Assembly (NCBI GenBank): GCA_963544615.1
Contig: CAUUGB010000002.1
Coordinates: 1-47,669, forward strand
Direction of reading: 5' to 3'
From: CAUUGB01 sp963544615
GTDB taxonomy: Bacteria; Patescibacteriota; Microgenomatia; UBA1400; PJMF01
DNA: 47,669 nt
Below the pieces are notes generated by a model, which was not told where the DNA came from, ran no database searches, and saw only the letters and a list, made by a program, of their open reading frames with translations. The stretch's first letter is position 1. Each line of letters begins with the position of its first letter. Both the position numbers and the translations under genes were made by a program. Positions 40,932 through 47,669 of the stretch are shown here, piece by piece.

Positions 40932-43900
40932 ATGAAACAAATTGTAGATTTTTGCGCATTACAAATTAGATTGGCAGACCCTCAAGCAATTCTTTCTTGG
41001 TCACATGGCGAAGTCAAAAAACCAGAAACCATTAATTACCGCTCACTTAAAGCCGAAAAAGACGGTTTGTTCGATGAGAAAATTTTTGGTCCCACCAAAG
41101 ACTTTGAATGTTATTGTGGCAAGTACAAAAGAGTGCGCCACAAAGGTATTATTTGCGATAAGTGTGGAGTTGAAGTAACTCAAGCAAGAGTACGCCGGGA
41201 GCGAATGGGTCACGTGAGCTTGGCTTCTCCAGTTGCTCATATTTGGTTCTTTAAAGGTGCTCCTTCTAAATTGTCATTGCTTTTAGATCTCTCACCTAAA
41301 AATATTAATTCAATTGTTTATTTTTCGCAGTACATTGTCTTAAGTGTGGATGATAAAAAACGCGCTGCAGCATTAGACAACTTAGATGAACAAGAAAAAC
41401 AAGATCTAGCTAAAATGATGGCAGAGAGTTCTCAGGAATTGGAAAAAATTAAAAAAACTTGGCAAGAAAATAAAGCTAATTTAAAAAAGAAAGTTAAAAG
41501 CAAAGAAACTCTAGAACTCAAATTTGCTGAAATTGAAAATAAAGCTAAAACTGCCATTGCTTCGGTTAAAGCTGAACTAGAAAACACCACTGCGCAAAAA
41601 AGTGAAATTTACAAAGCCATTAAAGGGAGTGTCAGACGCTTGCAACCTGGTAGTACCATGAGTGAGGAAGAATACTTAAAACTTGATGAATACGATGTTA
41701 CCGACTTTTTTAAGGTAGGCATGGGAGCGGAAAGTTTACTAGAAATGGTAAAAAGTGTGGATTTAGACAATCTGGCTACTTCTTTGCGTCAAGAAATGCT
41801 CCAAAGTACGGGAGCGAAAAAAATTAAAGCTATCAAACGGCTAGAAATTGTGGAAGGCTTTAAGAAATCTGGCACTAATCCTGCTTGGATGTTTTTAACT
41901 GTTTTGCCAGTTATTCCTCCAGATTTGCGTCCCATGGTACAACTTTCTGGGGGCAAATTTGCCACCAGTGATCTTAATGATTTATACCGTCGGGTTATCA
42001 ATCGTAATAATCGCCTGCGTCATTTAATGGATTTGGGTGCCCCCGAAATTATTCTCCGCAACGAAAAGCGGATGCTGCAAGAAGCGGTAGATAGCTTAAT
42101 TGATTCTGCGCAGGTAAAACGTGCGATTAACAGAGCTAATCGCAAACCACTTAAATCTCTGTCAGAAATGCTTAAAGGCAAACAAGGTCGCTTCCGACAA
42201 AACCTTTTAGGCAAGAGAGTAGATTATTCTGGTCGCAGTGTGATTGTGGTTGGTCCAGAACTCAAACTTAATGAATGCGGTATTCCCAAAGATATGGCTT
42301 TGGAAATTTTCAAGCCTTACGTGCTGCACGAACTGATTAAAGATGGTTTTGTCCCCAATGTCAAATCAGCGCGCAAATTAATTGATTCTATGGAACCGAT
42401 TGTGTTTGATATTTTAGAAGAAGTGACTAAAAATCATCCGGTGATTTTAAACCGTGCCCCAACCTTACACAAATTAGGTATGCAAGCTTTTTATCCTATT
42501 TTAATTGAAGGTAATGCTATTCGCCTCCACCCCTGCGTATGTTCTGGCTATAACGCTGACTTTGACGGTGACCAAATGGCAGTCCATTTACCCCTCACCG
42601 ATGAAGCTCAGAGTGAATGTCGGGAGCTAATGATGGCAGAGAGCAACTTGCTCAAACCCGCCAATGGCGATCCAGTTACCGTACCTAATAAAGAGATGGC
42701 GATGGGACTTTTTTATTACACTAGTATTGATGAGCAGCTAAAAGAGAGCCAAACTATTTTTGCTAGTGTGGATGAAGCATTCCATGTTCACTCTGAAGGA
42801 CTGATTAAAACCAGGCAAAAAATTAAAGTTCGCCTCAGTGATGGCCAAATTGTCCAAACTACTATTGGCCGAATTGAATTTAATCAAATTTTGCCCGATA
42901 AGGTTTTTTTGAATGAAGCCATTAATGCTAAAAAAATTAAAGAAATTGTCACCAAAGCTATTGATCTTTATGATAAACAAATAGTAGCTAAATTAATTGA
43001 CGACATTAAAGATTTGGGTTTTGTAGCGGCAACTTACTCTGGCTTATCGGTATCGGTTTCTGATTGTCAAATGATTAAAGAAAAAGACAGCATTATTCAA
43101 AAAGCCAATGAAAAGGTAGAGGAAATTCAGCAAAAATACTTAAATGGTTTTATCACTAACGAAGAAAAGAAAAAGTTGTCTTTTGAAGTTTGGATTCAAA
43201 CTACCGACGAGGTGGCCAATAAAACTTGGGACTCTTATAGCGAAAGCAATGCCGTGAAAGTGATGATTAATTCTGGTGGCACTCGGGCGAGTCGTGATCA
43301 GGTAAAACAACTGGCAGCAATGAGAGGTTTGGTGGTGGATCCCTTGGGCAACATTGTAGAAATGCCCACCAAATCTAATTTCCGTCAAGGTTTATCTATT
43401 TTTGAATATGTGACTTCTGCTCGAGGTTCGAGAAAGGGTTTAACCGACTCGGCTCTTAAAACTGCCGACGCTGGTTATCTAACTCGTCGCTTAGTTGATG
43501 TTTCTCATGACGCTATTATCAGAATGGATGATTGCGGCACTCATGAAGGCATTGAAATTAGCAAAGCTAAAAGACGCGCTAGTTTTGCCTCACGCATTAT
43601 TGGTCGCTTCTTGGCAGCTGATGTGGTGGTAGCCGGGAAAACTCTTTATCAAAAAGAAACCTTAATTAATGAAGAAATTGCCCAAGCACTGGACAAAAAT
43701 GAACAAGTTTCTAGTGTTAAAGTTTATTCACCCCTAACTTGCAAATCACCCAAAGGTATTTGTGCCAAATGTTATGGTTGGAATTTATCCAATCATACCC
43801 GAGCCAAAATTGGTCTGCCCGCGGGAGTGCTCGCTGCCCAATCCATTGGAGAACCGGGTACCCAGCTGACCATGCGAGTCAAACACTCCGGAGGTATTGT

Positions 43901-44618
43901 GGGTATGGACGTAACTCAAGGTTTGCCACGGGTAATTGAACTGCTAGAATTGCGCAAACCCAAAATTCAGGCTATTTTGGCAGAGATTTCTGGTAAAGTA
44001 AAAGTTAGTAAGCAGCAAGATAAAAATGTAGTTAAAATTACCGAAGTAGGTGAGGGAGCAAAAAGTCGTGAAGTAGAAATCCCCGATAATTTAGCTTTGA
44101 TTGTCAAAACTGGCGATTTAATTTCTGCCGGACAGCCACTCACTACTGGGGCTACCAATATGCAAGAGTTGCTGTATTTGCAAGGTCTGTTAGTAACACA
44201 GCAATTAATTATTGACGAGGTACAAGCTGTTTATGAATCTCAAGGTATTCCGATTCACGATAAACATTTTGAAATTATTGCTCGAAAAATGAGTGATAAA
44301 TTGCAAATTGAAAACCCCGGCGATACGGAATTTTTAACCGGAGAAGTGGTAGAACACTCAGCTTTCTTAAGCAAGAATGAAGCAGTAATTGCTGCTGGTG
44401 GTACCCCTGCCACCGCCAAAATTCTCCTGTTGGGAATTACTCGCTCGAGTTTGTTTACCAGTTCTTGGTTATCAGCGGCTTCTTTCCAGCACACTAAAAA
44501 TGTGCTTACCGACGCAGCTATTTCTGGACATGTAGATCATCTCGAAGGCTTAAAAGAGAATGTGATTATTGGCCGACTTATTCCCACCGATCCTTCTCGA
44601 GCTGCAGTTAACAATTAA
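40932..44618 (+). CDS. rpoC: RNA polymerase subunit beta'
   Basis: 1228 aa. N-terminal zinc finger CYCG...CDKCGVEV (about 59-81), RRERMGHVSLASPVAHIWF, a long Lys/Glu-rich helical insert at about 140-220, the lid/rudder region with GKQGRFRQNLLGKRVDYSGRS, the catalytic loop NADFDGDQM near 540, the trigger-loop region ARGSRKGLTDSALKTADAGY near 834, the second zinc site CGTHEG...CKSPKGICAKCYGW, and QSIGEPGTQLTMRVKHSGG. The C-terminus ends with ENVIIGRLIPTDPSRA. AAGGAGAT is 4 bases before the ATG, 9 bases after rpoB. Same operon, closed by a strong terminator. Confidence 0.98.
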   Translation: MKQIVDFCALQIRLADPQAILSWSHGEVKKPETINYRSLKAEKDGLFDEKIFGPTKDFECYCGKYKRVRHKGIICDKCGVEVTQARVRRERMGHVSLASPVAHIWFFKGAPSKLSLLLDLSPKNINSIVYFSQYIVLSVDDKKRAAALDNLDEQEKQDLAKMMAESSQELEKIKKTWQENKANLKKKVKSKETLELKFAEIENKAKTAIASVKAELENTTAQKSEIYKAIKGSVRRLQPGSTMSEEEYLKLDEYDVTDFFKVGMGAESLLEMVKSVDLDNLATSLRQEMLQSTGAKKIKAIKRLEIVEGFKKSGTNPAWMFLTVLPVIPPDLRPMVQLSGGKFATSDLNDLYRRVINRNNRLRHLMDLGAPEIILRNEKRMLQEAVDSLIDSAQVKRAINRANRKPLKSLSEMLKGKQGRFRQNLLGKRVDYSGRSVIVVGPELKLNECGIPKDMALEIFKPYVLHELIKDGFVPNVKSARKLIDSMEPIVFDILEEVTKNHPVILNRAPTLHKLGMQAFYPILIEGNAIRLHPCVCSGYNADFDGDQMAVHLPLTDEAQSECRELMMAESNLLKPANGDPVTVPNKEMAMGLFYYTSIDEQLKESQTIFASVDEAFHVHSEGLIKTRQKIKVRLSDGQIVQTTIGRIEFNQILPDKVFLNEAINAKKIKEIVTKAIDLYDKQIVAKLIDDIKDLGFVAATYSGLSVSVSDCQMIKEKDSIIQKANEKVEEIQQKYLNGFITNEEKKKLSFEVWIQTTDEVANKTWDSYSESNAVKVMINSGGTRASRDQVKQLAAMRGLVVDPLGNIVEMPTKSNFRQGLSIFEYVTSARGSRKGLTDSALKTADAGYLTRRLVDVSHDAIIRMDDCGTHEGIEISKAKRRASFASRIIGRFLAADVVVAGKTLYQKETLINEEIAQALDKNEQVSSVKVYSPLTCKSPKGICAKCYGWNLSNHTRAKIGLPAGVLAAQSIGEPGTQLTMRVKHSGGIVGMDVTQGLPRVIELLELRKPKIQAILAEISGKVKVSKQQDKNVVKITEVGEGAKSREVEIPDNLALIVKTGDLISAGQPLTTGATNMQELLYLQGLLVTQQLIIDEVQAVYESQGIPIHDKHFEIIARKMSDKLQIENPGDTEFLTGEVVEHSAFLSKNEAVIAAGGTPATAKILLLGITRSSLFTSSWLSAASFQHTKNVLTDAAISGHVDHLEGLKENVIIGRLIPTDPSRAAVNN

Positions 44619-44624
44619 ATCCCA

Positions 44625-44658
44625 CCCCCACTAAAATAATTTTAGTGGGGGTAATTTT
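44625..44658 (+). terminator. Intrinsic terminator of rpoBC
   Basis: Perfect 12-bp stem CCCCCACTAAAA (44625-44636) with TTTTAGTGGGGG (44640-44651), loop TAA, then TAATTTTTG. It ends the rpoBC transcript before the next promoter. Confidence 0.95.
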
Positions 44659-44682
44659 TGCTCCTAGATACTTAATTTAGAG

Positions 44683-44688
44683 TATAAT
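44683..44688 (+). promoter_or_regulatory. -10 box, leaderless start at 44695
   Basis: TATAAT, six bases (AGCGCT), then ATG. Confidence 0.7.
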
Positions 44689-44694
44689 AGCGCT

Positions 44695-45897
44695 ATGATA
44701 GACAAGCGTTATTATTTTGATATTGGCGGCACGCCACTCTCAGCCGCCGCACGCCAAGCCGTAGAGAAAGTTTTATTAAATGATTATGCTAATCCCGAAG
44801 CTTTGCATGAACCTGGACAAAAAGCCAATGGCATCCTAAATTTAGCACGCCAAAAGTTGGCTAAGTTAATTAATGCTCCCTTAGGTGAAGAAATTATTTT
44901 TACCTCTGGAGCCACTGAAAGTGACAATTTGGCCATTAAAGGGGTGGCGCTACAACATTATTTAGCTACTCAAGGTAAATTAAGCAAGCCTCACTTGTTA
45001 ATATCCTCTATTGAACATGCTGCCATTCGCCAAAGCGCTCTCAGCTTAGAAGGTTTTGGTTTTCAAGTAGAATTTATTCCTGTCAGCGCTAAAGGGATGA
45101 TTGAGCCAGATGTAGTGGCACAATTAATCAAACCTACCACCTTGCTAGTTTCGGTAATGGCTGGCAATAATCAATTTGGCACTATTCAAGATATTGCAGC
45201 CATTGGGCAAATTACCAGTAATAAAGGTGTTTATTTTCACACTGACGCTTCGGTATTTTTTGGAGTTTATCCCCTAGATGTCCAAAAAGCTCATTTAGAT
45301 TTAGCCACAATTTCTTCGGCTAAAATTTATGGTCCTAAAGGAGTAGCAGCACTCTATTGTCGCCATGGGGTGCCTTTATACCCACTTTTTCATGGCGGAC
45401 ATCAAGAAGCAGGCAAGCGAGCTGGAACTCACAATTTACCAGCTATTGTTGGTTTTGTTACTGCGGCAGAAAAATCGCTGCAAAATCGCCAACAGCGCTT
45501 AGCTCATGACCAACAACTTTCAGAGTATTTTATTAACCAAGTAAAAAAAACCATCCCCTATGTGCTAGTTAATGGCGACAGCAAAAAACGACTAGTGGGC
45601 AATGTGCACTTATCAGTTTTGGGCGCTGAGGGCGAATCATTAGTTTTAGGTTTAGCTAGCTATGGCATTGCTGCCACCACTGGATCGGCTTGCTCGTCTA
45701 AAAGCCTTCAAGCTGACCCTGCCCTGAAAGCTTTGGGACTGACTCCAGAATTAGTGCATGGGAGTTTGCGTTTTTTTTGGCACCCTTGGCACACTCAAAA
45801 AGATTTAGATTATTTGCTGGATAAACTAAAAATTGTTATTACCAAATTGCGGCAGATTTCTGCTTATAAACCAAAGGAGAGCGATGTCAAAAAATAA
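44695..45897 (+). CDS. iscS: Cysteine desulfurase, IscS/NifS type
   Basis: PLP enzyme that hands sulfur to the scaffold encoded next. 400 aa. Motifs: YYFDIGGTPLSAAARQAVEK at the start, IIFTSGATESDNLAIKG (about 66-82), the His in LISSIEHAAIRQSAL near 107, VSVMAGNNQFGTIQDI, FHTDASVFFG, the PLP Lys in ISSAKIYGPKGVAALY near 213, and the active-site Cys in GSACSSKSLQADPAL near 334. The residue before the PLP Lys is Ala where IscS usually has His. This is a second desulfurase besides SufS at 23137. The stop lies 14 bases inside the next gene. Confidence 0.93.
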   Translation: MIDKRYYFDIGGTPLSAAARQAVEKVLLNDYANPEALHEPGQKANGILNLARQKLAKLINAPLGEEIIFTSGATESDNLAIKGVALQHYLATQGKLSKPHLLISSIEHAAIRQSALSLEGFGFQVEFIPVSAKGMIEPDVVAQLIKPTTLLVSVMAGNNQFGTIQDIAAIGQITSNKGVYFHTDASVFFGVYPLDVQKAHLDLATISSAKIYGPKGVAALYCRHGVPLYPLFHGGHQEAGKRAGTHNLPAIVGFVTAAEKSLQNRQQRLAHDQQLSEYFINQVKKTIPYVLVNGDSKKRLVGNVHLSVLGAEGESLVLGLASYGIAATTGSACSSKSLQADPALKALGLTPELVHGSLRFFWHPWHTQKDLDYLLDKLKIVITKLRQISAYKPKESDVKK

Positions 45898-46411
45898 ATC
45901 ATCCCCAAATTCACTCCCGGGAATGCTAGAATCATTTTATACTCAAGAGGTGATGCAGCATTTTTTGCACCCCAATCATGCTGGTGTGTTAACTGATTAT
46001 GATGTTTGCGGCGAGGTGGGTAATGTGGTTTGTGGTGATGTGATGCGCATTTACTTAAAAATTGAACCAGATGAAAAAAATCAACCTTGCATTGCTAATA
46101 TTTCTTTTGAAACTTATGGTTGCGGAGCTGCCATTGCCACCAGTAGTGTTGCTTGTGAACTCGCTTTAGGAAAAACCTTAACCCAAGCGCTAGAATTAAC
46201 TAAAGAGAGCGTGATTAAAGTTTTGCGTCGCTTGCCAGTACAAAAAATTCATTGCTCAATTTTAGCGATTGACGCTCTAAATGAAGCAATATACCAATAT
46301 TATGAACAAAACCAGCTCCCCATACCGCCAAAACTGGCTCAAACTCATCAACATCTAGCTAAACAAAAAGAAATTCTCAAAAAACAATATCAAAAATGGA
46401 TGAAAGCTTAA
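45884..46411 (+). CDS. iscU: Fe-S cluster scaffold, IscU/NifU N-terminal type
   Basis: 175 aa from the ATG at 45884, chosen because AAAGGAGAG sits just before it; a longer in-frame reading from 45833 lies inside iscS. The three cluster-binding Cys are present: VVCGDVMRIYL (near 50), ETYGCGAAIATSSVACEL (near 85) and KIHCSILAIDAL (near 130). The Asp after the first Cys (CGD) is also kept. A Gln/Lys-rich helical tail of about 30 residues follows. Coupled to iscS by overlap; together they are the cluster-building pair. The stop overlaps the convergent gene by 4 bases. Confidence 0.93.
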   Translation: MSKNKSSPNSLPGMLESFYTQEVMQHFLHPNHAGVLTDYDVCGEVGNVVCGDVMRIYLKIEPDEKNQPCIANISFETYGCGAAIATSSVACELALGKTLTQALELTKESVIKVLRRLPVQKIHCSILAIDALNEAIYQYYEQNQLPIPPKLAQTHQHLAKQKEILKKQYQKWMKA

Positions 46412-46644
46412 GGGCTAATAATCTCCTGAGATTGTTCACTCCCTTGTGGCAGGTACACCACCTTAACTGGCATCATAAAAGTATAAATCCACAAAAAAAT
46501 CAACAGCAAACCCAAAATACCTGCCATCATAATTAAAAAACCTAATACCTGGCAAAGATGAGTATTCACCACCACCTTACAGGTGGGCTGACTGGCTCGC
46601 TTAACATTTTTTTGCAAAATTTTTCTCTTGGCTTTTTGTTTCAT
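46408..46644 (-). CDS. Small single-pass membrane protein
   Basis: 78 aa. A strongly basic N-terminus (KQKAKRKILQKNVKRASQPTC), one long membrane helix at about 34-58 (LGFLIMMAGILGLLLIFLWIY) and a short polar exported end. Two Cys lie just before the helix. It has its own promoter with exact leaderless spacing, which supports it as a real gene despite its size. Function unknown. Confidence 0.65.
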   Translation of the reverse strand: MKQKAKRKILQKNVKRASQPTCKVVVNTHLCQVLGFLIMMAGILGLLLIFLWIYTFMMPVKVVYLPQGSEQSQEIISP

Positions 46645-46650
46645 GCCTTC

Positions 46651-46656
46651 ATTTTA
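46651..46656 (-). promoter_or_regulatory. -10 box, leaderless start at 46644
   Basis: TAAAAT on the minus strand, six bases (GAAGGC), then ATG. Confidence 0.6.
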
Positions 46657-46761
46657 GCATAATTATTTTTCGCAAGCAATAAGGCGTCTATCACTGCAAT
46701 TTTATCCCAGCAAAAGCCTCAGACAATCACCAGATCTCACCATCACCCTAATTAAAGTCAA

Positions 46762-47667
46762 CTAGCCAGCTTGACCAATTAACTCGCCAATGGGCACAGC
46801 TAGTGGTTGTTGACTGCTGGCAAATTGCTCAACTTCCTCATTTCTATCTCCAGCCCAACCTCCCTGCTCTTTTGGTTTCGCCTCCACCAAGAGCACATGC
46901 ATGGTATCACTACCTTGCTGGTAAGTATCAAGTTCATGAGAGGAGAACTCTACTCCCAAACTCTCACCTAAATGATGTAGTTGTCGCTGTACTAAGCGGA
47001 AAGAAGTTTTTTCTCTAGCTTGGAAATAAAGGGGGAGATAGTTCCTCTTGGTTAAATAATGCTGTTGATAAAGAGAGAGAAAGCCTCGAAGGAGTCTGCC
47101 TGCTGCTAATTGTTGACCGGGTAAGGTGGCAAAGTCTTCAATGTAAATGCATTGCTTGCTGGTAGTAGCTGATGATTGGTGCTCATCTTTATCAATTACT
47201 CCCTCATAGGCAAGTAGGTAACCGGCAATCTTACCACTGGGAGTGTGATACTTAAGTGATAAATTAGGTCTGTCTTTGCTCACTTGATTGATATCTTTGG
47301 CAATTAGAGAATTCTCTAGTCCTGACATCTCAGCTTTAAGAGTTTGGTTGTCAGCATAGATTTGGCTCTCTAAATAGGTAATGTTAACAGCATCTTGATA
47401 AGTTAGGTCTGATAAATATTTAGGTAGTACTGTGGGAGAAAGAGGGGACTTTTCAGCCTTTGATATTTCTAGTTGATAAAGATTTTTTTGGTGAGTTTTG
47501 GTGGTGGTTGGTTTTTCTTGGGTAGAGCTGGTAGAGTTAGCAGATTCAGTGGGGTTGGCAGAGTTAATAGGGTTGGCAGATTCAGTGGAGTTGGTATCAT
47601 TAATCTTTAAGCTAATGGTATCAACACTGCTGCCATATTTATCTGAGTAAGCTACTGGAGCGGCAGG
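46762..47667 (-). CDS. Partial protein: Asn/Ser/Thr repeats plus GNAT-like domain
   Basis: The frame is open through the right window edge, so the 5' part is missing; about 301 codons are seen. The first visible part has a short degenerate repeat (TESAN, INSAN, PTESAN units) within an Asn/Ser/Thr-rich linker, then a helical stretch with many Gln/Glu. From about 47270 downwards a GNAT acetyltransferase-like layout appears: strand KIAGYLLAYEG, strand and turn CIYIEDFATLPGQQLAAGRL (fits motif A, R/Q-x-x-G-x-G/A), then LPLYFQAREKTSFRLVQ as motif B. The ATG at 47328 is internal. G+C is higher than in core genes here. The substrate is unknown. Confidence 0.65.
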   Translation of the reverse strand, partial: PAAPVAYSDKYGSSVDTISLKINDTNSTESANPINSANPTESANSTSSTQEKPTTTKTHQKNLYQLEISKAEKSPLSPTVLPKYLSDLTYQDAVNITYLESQIYADNQTLKAEMSGLENSLIAKDINQVSKDRPNLSLKYHTPSGKIAGYLLAYEGVIDKDEHQSSATTSKQCIYIEDFATLPGQQLAAGRLLRGFLSLYQQHYLTKRNYLPLYFQAREKTSFRLVQRQLHHLGESLGVEFSSHELDTYQQGSDTMHVLLVEAKPKEQGGWAGDRNEEVEQFASSQQPLAVPIGELIGQAG

Positions 47668-47669
47668 TA

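Noticed and set aside
1..47669. UGA recoded as Gly or Trp
   Set aside because: Two genes (ending at 13438 and 13647) use TGA as their stop and no long frame is interrupted by TGA, so the standard bacterial code fits.

Overview
The window looks like chromosome from a small-genome, AT-rich bacterium of the Candidate Phyla Radiation (Patescibacteria), perhaps Microgenomates-like. The signs are trimmed core enzymes (an AlaRS of 609 aa with no C-terminal C-Ala domain, a UvrC of 463 aa that stops before the helix-hairpin-helix), a DUF4012 membrane protein, short hypothetical envelope proteins and very tight gene packing. This placement is inference: there is no rRNA or ribosomal protein to test it. 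UGA is read as stop (two genes end in TGA), so the UGA-recoding CPR lineages are unlikely.

Layout. 1-561: two 55-bp direct repeats flank the 3' remnant of a membrane-protein gene. 582-5812: alaS (minus) with a folded tRNA-like leader, then yvcK, an unknown gene, a small secreted basic protein and htpX. 5809-12458 (minus): an anchored Pro/Ala-rich protein, an RND pump with its membrane-fusion partner, and a multi-pass protein. 12584-17240: a Big2-like surface protein, a DUF2130 protein, tRNA-Ser, a lysozyme-like protein, a probable small RNA followed by a 25-codon hydrophobic ORF, and a membrane acyltransferase. 17256-21247: glyS with two Mur ligases. 21257-24357 (minus): a lipoprotein-like anchored protein, a DsbA-like protein and SufS. 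24505-28079: DUF4012 protein, coiled-coil membrane protein and PduL. 28076-33759 (minus): cardiolipin synthase, uvrC, a secreted anchored protein, mltG and a thioredoxin-like protein. 33832-37248: tRNA-His, tRNA-Leu, coaE, an unknown gene, efp, a Xer recombinase and an FtsB-like protein. 37291-44660: rpoB-rpoC with promoter, palindrome, leader terminator and end terminator. 44695-46411: an IscS/IscU-type pair. 46408-47667: a small membrane protein and a partial GNAT-like protein cut by the window edge. No gene-free stretch exceeds 300 bases.

The genes are mostly core housekeeping: translation (alaS, glyS, efp, tRNAs), transcription (rpoBC), peptidoglycan synthesis and remodelling (two Mur ligases, MltG, lysozyme-like protein, FtsB-like protein, YvcK), Fe-S cluster supply and envelope redox. 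No CRISPR array, transposase, prophage or obvious defence island was seen.

The most notable signal is regulatory. At 11 genes on both strands a -10 hexamer (TATAAT, TAAAAT or TATGAT) lies exactly 6 nt before the start codon, so transcription should begin on the A/G of the start codon and give leaderless mRNAs. Three loci break this rule with long structured leaders or RNAs: alaS (tRNA-shaped leader), rpoBC (palindrome at +1 plus intrinsic terminator before the gene) and 15942-16135 (consensus promoter, about 76-nt folded RNA ending in a terminator, then a tiny signal-peptide-like ORF). These are the best candidates for something undescribed.
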